Source: Pseudomonas sp. 21
GTDB lineage: Bacteria; Pseudomonadota; Gammaproteobacteria; Pseudomonadales; Pseudomonadaceae
Length of the DNA: 64,000 bases
Reading direction: 5' to 3'
Assembly (NCBI RefSeq): GCF_000955805.1
Contig: NZ_JYOA01000010.1
Coordinates: 159,005-223,004 of the forward strand
Shown: piece after piece, positions 56,620-64,000 of the stretch
Numbering within the stretch: the stretch's first letter is position 1
Layout: every line of letters starts with the position of its first letter
Made by a program: the position numbers and the translations under genes
Notes under the pieces: generated by a model
What the model was told of the DNA's origin: nothing
The model's input: only the letters and a program-made list of their open reading frames with translations
The model's database searches: none

Positions 56620-57683
56620 GACATTTCTCCTGCGTTCAACACGTCGGCGGCTCGTTTGAGCAGCTTCTTCACCGGGGCGGCAAGGCCGAGCCGCGGCGGG
56701 GTGGCGAGGTTATACCAGAGCCAGTCGGCCTCGGCCACGGCGGGGGCTGCGTCCTCGACGCGCACCAGCCAGGGCTCGATGGCCAGCTGGAAGTGGCTGA
56801 AGGTATGGGTCAGGCCGGGCAGCTCGCGGCGCTCGCCCAGGCGCAGGGCGTGGCGCTGGGCCAGCGGGTCGAGGGCGGCCAGGTCGTCCAGTTCGGGGAA
56901 GCTCCACAGGCCGCCCCAGAGGCCGGTCGACGGACGGCGATAGAGCAGGATGTCGCCCTCGCGGTTGGCCAGGATCGGCATCAGCGTGCGCTTCTGCGGC
57001 AGCGCCTTGCGCGGCTTGGATACCGGGAAGTCGGTCTCGCGGCCGAGGAAGTGCGCGCGGCAGCCCTCGCGCAGCGGGCAGAGCAGGCAGCTCGGCTTGC
57101 TGCGGGTGCAGAGCGTGGCGCCCAGGTCCATCATCGCCTGGGTGTAGTGATTGACCCGCTCCTGCGGGGTGAAGCGCTCGGCGGCTTCCCACAGCTGCCT
57201 GGCTACCTTGGGCTCGCCCGGATAGCCATCGCAGGCGATATAGCGCGCTAGCACTCGTTTGACGTTGCCGTCGAGGATCGGCGCGCGCAGGCCCATGGAG
57301 ATGCTGGCGATGGCACCGGCGGTGGAGCGGCCGATGCCGGGCAGCTCGGCGAGCTGTTCGACGACACGGGGAAACTCTCCGCCGTGCTGCTCCATCACCG
57401 TCTTCGCGGTCTTGTGCAAGTTGCGGGCGCGGGTGTAGTAGCCCAGGCCTGTCCACAGGTGCAGCACCTCGTCTTCCGGCGCGTTGGCGAGATCCGCCAC
57501 CGTCGGCAGTGCCGTCATGAAGCGGTCGTAGTAGCCCATCACGGTGCTGACCTGGGTCTGCTGCAGCATGATTTCCGAGACCCACACCCGGTACGGCGTG
57601 ATGTTCTGCTGCCAGGGCAGGTCATGGCGGCCGTGCGTGTCGAACCAGTCGAGCACGGCCGAATTGAAGCTTTGCGGGGTCAC
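56616..57683 (-). CDS. mutY: A/G-specific adenine DNA glycosylase
   Basis: A 355-residue MutY that removes adenine opposite 8-oxoguanine. The HhH motif [12 protein letters not shown], catalytic Glu in SEIMLQQTQ, catalytic Asp in LDGNVKRVL, the Fe-S cysteines in [17 protein letters not shown] (C-x6-C-x2-C-x5-C) and a C-terminal Nudix-like 8-oxoG recognition domain are present. The start is GTG overlapping the asmA stop (GTGA). This junction fixes the start, since an upstream extension lies inside asmA. Confidence 0.97.
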   Translation of the reverse strand: MTPQSFNSAVLDWFDTHGRHDLPWQQNITPYRVWVSEIMLQQTQVSTVMGYYDRFMTALPTVADLANAPEDEVLHLWTGLGYYTRARNLHKTAKTVMEQHGGEFPRVVEQLAELPGIGRSTAGAIASISMGLRAPILDGNVKRVLARYIACDGYPGEPKVARQLWEAAERFTPQERVNHYTQAMMDLGATLCTRSKPSCLLCPLREGCRAHFLGRETDFPVSKPRKALPQKRTLMPILANREGDILLYRRPSTGLWGGLWSFPELDDLAALDPLAQRHALRLGERRELPGLTHTFSHFQLAIEPWLVRVEDAAPAVAEADWLWYNLATPPRLGLAAPVKKLLKRAADVLNAGEMS

Positions 57684-59908
57684 TTCTTGAACAGCCCTTT
57701 GAGTGCGTCTTTGAGTTCGGGACTGACCTTGTCGCCGAGCTTTTCTTCGAGTTTCTGGTTCAGCCGGTCCCCGGCCAACCGTGCGGCGATCTTGCCGATG
57801 CCGTCCTTGTCCAGGCGGCAGGCCTTGGCGCCCAGTTCCAGCGGGCCGCGGCAGCGCAGTGGCCATTCGATGCCGACATAGCGCTTGTTCACTTCGCAGG
57901 CGGGGTCGGGCATGTCGCTCTTGTCGCCTTCGATGGTGACGCCGACGCGGTAGTCCATGCCCAGCACGCGCAGGTCCAGGTCGCCATCGGCCTTGACGGT
58001 CAGGCCGGGAATGCTGGCCTTGAGGTCCGGGTTGCTGGCCACGCCATTCCTGAACACCAGGTTGCCCTGCAGCTCGCGGAAGGCCGTGTCCTTGCCGCCA
58101 TGCTCGCCAGTCAGCGACTTGCGGTTGAGCGTGGCGATGCCCTGGCACAGCTGCTGTTCGAGGTTGGCGTTGAGCAGCACGCCCTGGGTCAGGACGAAGT
58201 GCGCGGTACCGTTGAGGTTGTCGATCCAGGCCTTTTGACTGTTGCCCTGGGTGGTGATGTCGGCGTCCAGGTCCAGCAGGCCCTTGACCGCCGGCTTCTG
58301 GCCCTGGGATTCGAGCAGGCGTTCCACCGGTACGTCGGCGATGTGTTTCTTCGCCTGCAGGGTCGGCACGTCCTGACGCACGTCAAGGGTGGCGGTGGCG
58401 TTGAACTTGCCGTCGTAGAGCTCGCCGCGCAGGTCGTCGAGGTTGAGCAGGCCGCCCTGGCCGCGCAGCTTGAGCACGGCGTTGTCGATGGGCAGCTTGT
58501 CCAGGGTCAGCTGGCCGAGGTTCAGGCCGGCGTCGAGGTCCAGCGCGCGCAGGCGGGCGATGGGCAGCAGCGGGGCGTCGCTCCAGGCCTGCTGGGTCGG
58601 CTGGTTGGGCAGCGGGGTGTCGCCCTTGATGGCGTTCTGCGCGGTGGCGTCGACTTCGGCCTTGCGCGCGCTGTTGGTGGCGTCCTGCGCTTTCTTGACC
58701 TTGGCCGGCAGGTAGCGGTCGAGGTTCAGCTTGTCGCCGGACAGCTGGGCGCGAATTGCCTGCTTGCCGAAGTCGGCGATGCCGAGGTTGCCGCTGAAGG
58801 CGCTGTCGTCCAGCTTCAGGTTGATGTCATTGAGGGCCAGGCTGTTGCGGGTGCCGCTGACGCGGGTGGCCAGCTCCAGCTTGGTGAGGGTGGTGGTGTC
58901 GGCCATTTCCGGCAGGGTCTGGCCGATGCCTTCGAGGAATTCGCGCAGGTTGAACGGTGCCAGCGACAGGCCGCCGTCGAACTTGGGCTCTTTATCCAGC
59001 TCGCGGGCCTTCAGCTCGCCGAGGGCGCGCAGCTGGTTGACGGTGACCTTCAGGCCGTTCCACTCGGCGACCTGGGCGGCCTGGTCGAGTACCAGTTGGC
59101 CCTGGGCGCTGTAGTTGGCGGTCTTGCCCTGGAACGGATCGCCGGAGACTTCGCCGGAGAGCTTGGCGTCTTCCAGCTGGTAGCGCTTGAGCGCGCGGTC
59201 GAAGCGCAGGCTGCCGGTCAGTTCGGTGCGCGCGCGGATCACTGGCTGGTTGGTGCCCAGGTAGGCGCTGAGCTTGACCGGGATGTTGCTGCCTTCGCGG
59301 ATCGCGCCGGTGGTCAGCTCGATGCCTTCGACGCTGTAGTTCTTGCCGCTCTGGGTGTCGGCGTAGTCGATGCGGGCGTTCTTCACGCTCAGGCTGTCGA
59401 TGTCCAGCTTCATCGCCTGGTGGCCTTCGCCGGAGGCGGACTTGGCCGGCTCGCTCGGCGCGGGCGCCGGTTGTGCGGCGGGCGGGCTGCCGGCGGGCGG
59501 CTGGGCGGGCTTGCCGATGCTTTCCCAGTTGCCGACGCCGTTCTTGTCCTTGTTCAGGGAAAGCGTCAGGCCTTCGACGCGGATATCGCTCATCTGCACT
59601 TCTTTGCGCAGCAGCGGCAGCACGCGCACGGACATGGCCAGCAGCTGTGCATCAGCGAACGGCTTGTCCGGCGTCTGCAGGCTCGCCACGCTGGTGTCAT
59701 GCAGCTCCAGGCCCAGCCAGGGGAACAGGCTCCAGCCGATGTCGCCCTTGAGGTTGAGCTCGAGGTTGGCCTTGCCCCGGGCGAGCTGGCGGATCTCGTC
59801 CTTGTAGTCGTTCGGGTCGAAGAAATGGGTCAGCACAAAGCCGGCGGCGACGATGAGCAGCAGCAGGACCAGGGCAACGATGCCGATGATTTTGCCGAAC
59901 GCTTTCAT
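57680..59908 (-). CDS. asmA: AsmA-family inner-membrane protein
   Basis: A 742-residue AsmA-like protein. A single N-terminal TM helix (about 7-27) anchors a long periplasmic beta-rich domain. AsmA-family domain ends are recognisable at [15 protein letters not shown] (N-terminal) and the [15 protein letters not shown] repeats near 540-560. Family members are thought to form periplasmic bridges for phospholipid transport to the outer membrane. A low-complexity Pro/Ala stretch lies at about 140-165. The start MKAFGKIIG was chosen; the first 27 residues of the longer frame have no membrane logic. It leads the asmA-mutY-yggX operon. Confidence 0.93.
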   Translation of the reverse strand: MKAFGKIIGIVALVLLLLIVAAGFVLTHFFDPNDYKDEIRQLARGKANLELNLKGDIGWSLFPWLGLELHDTSVASLQTPDKPFADAQLLAMSVRVLPLLRKEVQMSDIRVEGLTLSLNKDKNGVGNWESIGKPAQPPAGSPPAAQPAPAPSEPAKSASGEGHQAMKLDIDSLSVKNARIDYADTQSGKNYSVEGIELTTGAIREGSNIPVKLSAYLGTNQPVIRARTELTGSLRFDRALKRYQLEDAKLSGEVSGDPFQGKTANYSAQGQLVLDQAAQVAEWNGLKVTVNQLRALGELKARELDKEPKFDGGLSLAPFNLREFLEGIGQTLPEMADTTTLTKLELATRVSGTRNSLALNDINLKLDDSAFSGNLGIADFGKQAIRAQLSGDKLNLDRYLPAKVKKAQDATNSARKAEVDATAQNAIKGDTPLPNQPTQQAWSDAPLLPIARLRALDLDAGLNLGQLTLDKLPIDNAVLKLRGQGGLLNLDDLRGELYDGKFNATATLDVRQDVPTLQAKKHIADVPVERLLESQGQKPAVKGLLDLDADITTQGNSQKAWIDNLNGTAHFVLTQGVLLNANLEQQLCQGIATLNRKSLTGEHGGKDTAFRELQGNLVFRNGVASNPDLKASIPGLTVKADGDLDLRVLGMDYRVGVTIEGDKSDMPDPACEVNKRYVGIEWPLRCRGPLELGAKACRLDKDGIGKIAARLAGDRLNQKLEEKLGDKVSPELKDALKGLFKK

Positions 59909-60039
59909 GGACGGGTCCTTGTTCAGGCGGCGAATGGAATGGCGAGAAAGTATACCAATGACGCACCGGCACCCCAGCCCGAAAGGCAAGGTGCGGGTAT
60001 TGCGGGGTTTGAACGGGGACTTTGCGCTCGGTTCCCGGT

Positions 60040-60438
60040 TCAGGCCGGTTGCAGCGTCAGTCCGAGGTGGCGTGCGAAGTCAGCGGCTTGCGGTTGATCC
60101 GAAGCCGTGACCAGCTGCAGCGCAGCGCCCTGCAGGATGGCCAGGCGTTGTGCCTCCTCCAGCAGTCGCCGGGCCACGCCACGGTTGCGGGTGAGCTGGC
60201 GCACGCACAGGCGAGACAGCCGCCAGGTGTCGACATCGCGCTCGATCCAGGCGGCGCCCAGCAGGCGATCATTGAAGCGCCCGGTGAACAGCCGGCCTTC
60301 GGCGAGCCCGCGGGTGACCAGCTCATCGGCGTCGGCGAAGGGCGCCAGCAGCCACTGTGGCGCGTCGGCGTAGATCTTCAGCAGGTCCTGGCGGTCCTGC
60401 TCGCTGGGCTGGGTCAGGTGCTGGGCGACGACGGGCAT
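60040..60438 (-). CDS. PanZ/PanM-like GNAT-fold acetyl-CoA sensor
   Basis: A 132-residue GNAT-fold protein. The segment DRQDLLKIYADAP with GRFNDRLLGAAWI, and the acetyl-CoA-binding loop VRQLTRNRGVARRLLEEA, resemble PanZ/PanM. In E. coli that protein binds aspartate decarboxylase in an acetyl-CoA-dependent way to promote its maturation. Whether it acts on PanD here is inferred from the family only. The ATG at 60438 has GAGG 8-11 nt upstream, better than the upstream TTG. It is divergent from hisB, as in PAO1. Confidence 0.8.
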   Translation of the reverse strand: MPVVAQHLTQPSEQDRQDLLKIYADAPQWLLAPFADADELVTRGLAEGRLFTGRFNDRLLGAAWIERDVDTWRLSRLCVRQLTRNRGVARRLLEEAQRLAILQGAALQLVTASDQPQAADFARHLGLTLQPA

Positions 60439-60525
60439 GGGCAATCCTCGAAAGGCGAGCCGCGCAGTGTAGGACTATCGGCCAGCGCCGACCACCGCCC
60501 ATAGCCGCGCAGCGCCCGGCGCGCC

Positions 60526-60549
60526 TATAATGCCGCCCCTTCTTATAAT
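60526..60549 (+). promoter_or_regulatory. Candidate -10 elements upstream of hisB
   Basis: Two perfect TATAAT hexamers (60526-60531 and 60544-60549) lie 53 and 30 nt before the hisB ATG. Neither has a good -35, so the real start is uncertain. No his-attenuator-like leader peptide is visible. Confidence 0.4.
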
Positions 60550-60578
60550 TACGTGCAGTGTTAGCTGTGGAGCTGGTG

Positions 60579-61172
60579 ATGGCCGAACGCAAGGCATCCG
60601 TCGCGCGCGACACCCTGGAAACCCAGATCAAGGTTTCCATCGACCTGGATGGAACGGGCAAGGCCCGCTTCGATACCGGGGTTCCCTTCCTCGAGCACAT
60701 GATGGACCAGATCGCCCGCCACGGCCTGATCGACCTGGACATCGAGTGCAAGGGCGACCTGCATATCGACGACCACCATACCGTCGAAGACATCGGTATC
60801 ACCCTCGGCCAGGCCTTCGCCAAGGCCATCGGCGACAAGAAAGGCATCCGCCGCTACGGCCATGCCTACGTGCCGCTGGACGAGGCGCTGTCGCGCGTGG
60901 TCATCGACTTCTCCGGTCGCCCCGGCCTGCAGATGCACGTGCCGTTCACCCGCGCCAGTGTCGGTGGCTTCGACGTGGACCTGTTCATGGAGTTCTTCCA
61001 GGGCTTCGTCAACCACGCCAACGTCACCCTGCACATCGATAATCTGCGTGGGCACAACACCCACCACCAGATCGAAACCGTGTTCAAGGCCTTCGGCCGC
61101 GCACTGCGCATGGCCATCGAGCTGGACGAGCGCATGGCCGGCCAGATGCCGTCCACCAAAGGGTGCCTGTAA
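60579..61172 (+). CDS. hisB: Imidazoleglycerol-phosphate dehydratase
   Basis: A 197-residue monofunctional HisB, sixth step of histidine synthesis. Mn-binding clusters are [24 protein letters not shown], and [17 protein letters not shown]. There is no N-terminal phosphatase domain, as in pseudomonads. The start [11 protein letters not shown] has GGAG 7-10 nt upstream. The stop TAATG overlaps the hisH ATG by one base. Confidence 0.98.
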   Translation: MAERKASVARDTLETQIKVSIDLDGTGKARFDTGVPFLEHMMDQIARHGLIDLDIECKGDLHIDDHHTVEDIGITLGQAFAKAIGDKKGIRRYGHAYVPLDEALSRVVIDFSGRPGLQMHVPFTRASVGGFDVDLFMEFFQGFVNHANVTLHIDNLRGHNTHHQIETVFKAFGRALRMAIELDERMAGQMPSTKGCL

Positions 61173-61810
61173 TGCAGACCGTCGCCGTCATCGACTACGG
61201 CATGGGCAACCTGCACTCGGTGTCCAAGGCGCTGGAACGCGTGGGCGCCGGTCGCGTACTGGTGACCAGCGACGCCAATGTGATCCGCGAGGCGGACCGC
61301 GTGGTGTTCCCCGGCGTCGGCGCGATCCGCGACTGCATGGCCGAGATCAAGCGACTGGGCTTCGACAGCCTGGTGCGCGAGGTCAGCCAGGACCGCCCGT
61401 TCCTCGGCATCTGCGTCGGCATGCAGGCGCTGATGGAGCGTAGTGAGGAGAATGACGGCGTCGACTGTATCGGCCTGTTCCCCGGCCAGGTGCGCTTCTT
61501 CGGCAAGGACCTGCACGAGGACGGCGAGCACCTGAAGGTGCCGCACATGGGCTGGAACGAAGTGGCGCAGGGCGTCGACCACCCGCTGTGGCACGACATC
61601 CCGAACAACGCGCGCTTCTACTTCGTGCACAGCTACTACATCGAGGCGGGCAACCCGCGCCAGGTGGTCGGCCGCGGCCACTACGGGCGTGATTTCGCCG
61701 CCGCGCTGGCAGATGGTTCGCGCTTCGCCGTGCAGTTCCACCCGGAGAAGAGCCATACCCACGGCCTGCAGCTGCTGCAGAACTTCGCCGCCTGGGACGG
61801 GCGCTGGTAA
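61172..61810 (+). CDS. hisH: Imidazole glycerol phosphate synthase, glutamine amidotransferase subunit
   Basis: A 212-residue class I glutaminase that provides ammonia to HisF. The catalytic triad is Cys in FLGICVGMQ and His-Glu in QFHPEKSH; the oxyanion region GVGAIRD is present. It overlaps hisB by one nucleotide. Another HisH/HisF pair exists in some P. aeruginosa LPS clusters, but this is the histidine-pathway copy by context. Confidence 0.98.
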   Translation: MQTVAVIDYGMGNLHSVSKALERVGAGRVLVTSDANVIREADRVVFPGVGAIRDCMAEIKRLGFDSLVREVSQDRPFLGICVGMQALMERSEENDGVDCIGLFPGQVRFFGKDLHEDGEHLKVPHMGWNEVAQGVDHPLWHDIPNNARFYFVHSYYIEAGNPRQVVGRGHYGRDFAAALADGSRFAVQFHPEKSHTHGLQLLQNFAAWDGRW

Positions 61811-61813
61811 GCC

Positions 61814-62074
61814 ATGGCACGCCAGAAGGACAAGCCGGCGATCCTCGAACTCGATGGCGCCCAGCGCCAGAGTGCGGCGCGGGCCATCCAGCGTTTCCTC
61901 GAAGACCGTTTCGAGCTGGACGTCGGTTCCTTCGAGGCCGAGGAGGCGCTGGACTTCTTCCTGCGCGAGTTCGGCCCGCTGTTCTACAACAAGGCGATCT
62001 TCGACGTGCAATCTCACCTGAAAGACCGGTTCGAGAGCATCGAAAGCGACTTGTGGGCGCTCGAGAAGAGCTGA
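61814..62074 (+). CDS. DUF2164 family protein
   Basis: An 86-residue acidic, helix-rich protein matching the short DUF2164 type. The segments [43 protein letters not shown] region (residues 11-48) and the C-terminal [17 protein letters not shown] are the conserved parts. Function is unknown. It sits between hisH and hisA on the same strand, 3 nt after hisH, so it is part of the his operon without an obvious role in histidine synthesis. Confidence 0.85.
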   Translation: MARQKDKPAILELDGAQRQSAARAIQRFLEDRFELDVGSFEAEEALDFFLREFGPLFYNKAIFDVQSHLKDRFESIESDLWALEKS

Positions 62075-62114
62075 CCCGCCCCCATTCATCTTTGGATTCG
62101 AGCAGGTTCAACCC

Positions 62115-62852
62115 ATGCTGATCATCCCCGCAATCGATCTGAAAGACGGCGCCTGCGTGCGCCTGCGCCAGGGCCTGATGGAAGACGCCACGGTCTTCTC
62201 CGACGACCCGGTGTCCATGGCCGCCAAGTGGGTGGAGGGCGGTTGCCGCCGTCTGCACCTGGTGGACCTGAACGGCGCCTTCGAAGGCAAGCCGGTCAAC
62301 GGTGAAGTGGTCACCGCCATCGCCAAGCGCTACCCGAACCTGCCGATCCAGATCGGCGGCGGCATCCGCTCGCTGGAAACCATCGAGCACTACGTCCGTG
62401 CCGGCGTCAGCTACGTGATCATCGGCACCAAGGCGGTCAAGCAGCCGGAATTCGTCGCCGAAGCGTGCAAGGCATTCCCGGGCAAGGTCATCGTCGGCCT
62501 GGACGCCAAAGACGGCTTCGTCGCCACCGACGGCTGGGCGGAAGTGAGCGAAGTGCAGGTGATCGACCTGGCCAAGCGCTTCGAAGCCGATGGCGTCTCG
62601 GCGATCGTCTACACCGACATCGCGAAGGACGGCATGATGCAGGGTTGCAACGTCGAAGCCACCGCCGCGCTGGCCAACGCCACGCGCATCCCGGTGATCG
62701 CTTCGGGCGGCATCCACAACCTGGGCGACATCCAGAAACTGCTGGACGCCCGCACGCCGGGCATCGTCGGCGCCATCACCGGCCGCGCGATCTACGAAGG
62801 CACGCTGGACGTCGCCGAAGCCCAGGCACTGTGCGACGCCTTCAAGGGCTGA
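62115..62852 (+). CDS. hisA: ProFAR isomerase (HisA)
   Basis: A 245-residue (beta-alpha)8 barrel, phosphoribosylformimino-5-aminoimidazole carboxamide ribotide isomerase. The first catalytic Asp is in [13 protein letters not shown] and the second in [10 protein letters not shown]. Phosphate-binding GGGIRS and ASGGIHN loops are intact. It lies 41 nt after the DUF2164 gene. Confidence 0.98.
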   Translation: MLIIPAIDLKDGACVRLRQGLMEDATVFSDDPVSMAAKWVEGGCRRLHLVDLNGAFEGKPVNGEVVTAIAKRYPNLPIQIGGGIRSLETIEHYVRAGVSYVIIGTKAVKQPEFVAEACKAFPGKVIVGLDAKDGFVATDGWAEVSEVQVIDLAKRFEADGVSAIVYTDIAKDGMMQGCNVEATAALANATRIPVIASGGIHNLGDIQKLLDARTPGIVGAITGRAIYEGTLDVAEAQALCDAFKG

Positions 62853-62875
62853 GCTGAACCACGGGAAGCACTGAC

Positions 62876-63646
62876 ATGACCCTGGCTAAACGCATCATTC
62901 CCTGCCTCGACGTGGACAACGGCCGCGTGGTGAAGGGCGTCAAGTTCGAGAACATCCGCGACGCCGGCGACCCGGTGGAAATCGCCCGTCGCTACGACGA
63001 GCAGGGTGCGGACGAGATCACCTTCCTCGACATCACCGCCAGCGTCGATGGCCGCGACACCACCCTGCATACCGTCGAGCGCATGGCCAGCCAGGTGTTC
63101 ATCCCGCTGACCGTGGGCGGCGGCGTCAGGACGGTGCAGGACATCCGCAACCTGCTCAATGCCGGTGCGGACAAGGTCTCGATCAACACCGCCGCGGTGT
63201 TCACTCCCGAGTTCGTCGGCGAGGCCGCCGCGCGCTTCGGCTCGCAGTGCATCGTGGTCGCCATCGACGCCAAGAAAGTGTCGGGCCCCGGCGAAGCGCC
63301 GCGCTGGGAAATCTTCACCCACGGCGGCCGCAAGCCCACCGGGCTGGATGCAGTGGAGTGGGCGAAGAAGATGGAAGGCCTGGGCGCCGGTGAAATCCTC
63401 CTGACCAGCATGGACCAGGACGGCGTGAAGAGCGGCTACGACCTGGGCGTGACCCGCGCTATCAGTGAGGCCGTGGGCGTTCCGGTGATCGCTTCCGGCG
63501 GCGTCGGCAACCTGGAACACCTGGCCGCCGGCATCATCGAAGGCAAGGCCGACGCGGTGCTCGCGGCGAGCATCTTCCACTTCGGCGAGTACAGCGTGCC
63601 GGAGGCCAAGGCCTACCTGGCCAGCCGCGGCATCGTCGTGCGCTGA
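62876..63646 (+). CDS. hisF: Imidazole glycerol phosphate synthase, cyclase subunit
   Basis: A 256-residue (beta-alpha)8 barrel, homologous to HisA. Catalytic Asp residues are in [15 protein letters not shown] and [13 protein letters not shown]. The GGGVR and ASGGVGN phosphate loops are intact. It joins HisH to form imidazole glycerol phosphate and AICAR. It is the last histidine gene in the window, 24 nt after hisA. Confidence 0.98.
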   Translation: MTLAKRIIPCLDVDNGRVVKGVKFENIRDAGDPVEIARRYDEQGADEITFLDITASVDGRDTTLHTVERMASQVFIPLTVGGGVRTVQDIRNLLNAGADKVSINTAAVFTPEFVGEAAARFGSQCIVVAIDAKKVSGPGEAPRWEIFTHGGRKPTGLDAVEWAKKMEGLGAGEILLTSMDQDGVKSGYDLGVTRAISEAVGVPVIASGGVGNLEHLAAGIIEGKADAVLAASIFHFGEYSVPEAKAYLASRGIVVR

Positions 63647-63653
63647 ACCCTTC

Positions 63654-63676
63654 CGGGCCGGGGTTCTCCCGGCCCG
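63654..63676 (+). terminator. Hairpin after hisF, possible terminator
   Basis: A perfect 9-bp stem CGGGCCGGG/CCCGGCCCG with a 5-nt loop (GTTCT), 8 nt past the hisF stop. It lacks a proper T-run, so termination may be weak or factor-dependent. Confidence 0.55.
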
Positions 63677-63874
63677 ATGGCTCTATCGCGAGCCTTTCTC
63701 TCCTGCGTCCGGTGGCCGCATCCCCTTCCTGCGCACGAAGCTTGCTAGCTGAAGGCTTTGGTCAAGGTACTGGCGGTTTCATGTCCCATTGCCACATTCA
63801 TAGGGTTTATTGGCGTCAATTCTCCGAGTAAGCTCTGCGCCTTCTCAGAAATGTCATACGCAGGAAATATCTCG

Positions 63875-64000
63875 ATGCTGAAGCGCATTCTGCTCGCATG
63901 GCTAGGCTGCGGCCTGCTTCTGGCCGGCGCGGCAAGGGCTGAAACGGATTCTTCGGACTACAGCGTGGTGCTGCTCACCGAGAACTTCCCCCCTTACAAC
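63875..64000 (+). CDS. Family 3 extracellular solute-binding protein (partial)
   Basis: Only the first 42 codons are in the window; the gene runs off the right edge. It has a Sec signal peptide (MLKRILLAWLGCGLLLAGAA, probable cleavage after ARA at 22) followed by YSVVLLTENFPPYN, the opening strand of periplasmic family 3 binding proteins. AGGAA sits about 8 nt upstream. The position after hisF matches a PAO1 gene of that class (PA5139 or PA5138 region). Ligand unknown. Confidence 0.75.
   Translation, partial: MLKRILLAWLGCGLLLAGAARAETDSSDYSVVLLTENFPPYN

Overview
The window is a GC-rich Pseudomonas chromosome segment. Gene content and order resemble the P. aeruginosa group: arcDABC next to fabY; a tRNA-Thr, emrAB, MarR block; tRNA-Phe, yggX, mutY, asmA; and hisB-hisH-hisA-hisF. 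The polysaccharide content and several order differences argue against P. aeruginosa itself. A relative such as the P. nitroreducens/citronellolis/knackmussii group is my inference, not shown by the sequence.

Layout. 0.1-8.3 kb holds housekeeping genes in an order like PAO1 PA0351-PA0355: phosphoesterase, NCS2 purine permease, ilvD, a small exported protein, rlmI, pfpI. An extra type IV pilin gene sits between the permease and ilvD, and an HDOD gene follows. 8.5-15.7 kb is fabY plus the anaerobic arginine deiminase operon arcDABC, with a clear Anr box upstream and strong hairpins between cistrons. 16.2-19.4 kb is the dctB-dctD two-component pair, without the dctPQM transporter that accompanies it in PAO1.

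19.4-43.5 kb is the main accessory region, a surface-polysaccharide locus transcribed leftward: wbpW, wzm, wzt, a coiled-coil methyltransferase, a 1266-residue triple glycosyltransferase, a second related glycosyltransferase, gmd, rmd, two GT4 enzymes, a GT2 enzyme, rmlBDAC, a 1324-residue sulfotransferase/RgpF-like/HAD fusion, and a stand-alone APS kinase (cysC). It encodes GDP-D-rhamnose and dTDP-L-rhamnose supply, ABC export by Wzm with a long Wzt carrying a C-terminal carbohydrate-binding domain, a plausible chain-capping methyltransferase, and a local PAPS supply next to a predicted sulfotransferase. My central proposal is a sulfated, rhamnose-rich, ABC-exported O-antigen or A-band-like glycan. 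Start and stop codons overlap at many junctions, which indicates tight co-transcription.

43.8-48.7 kb returns to conserved backbone: tRNA-Thr and a marR-OMF-emrA-emrB efflux operon whose promoter carries two near-identical 12-bp palindromes. 49-53.3 kb has a methyltransferase-like gene and a basic amino-acid ABC transporter. 53.6-59.9 kb has an LTA-synthase-like sulfatase, tRNA-Phe, yggX, mutY and asmA. 60-63.6 kb has a PanZ-like acetyltransferase and hisB-hisH-DUF2164-hisA-hisF. The window ends inside a family 3 solute-binding protein gene. REP/REPIN palindromes lie at 1-112, 5348-5376 and 8407-8487.
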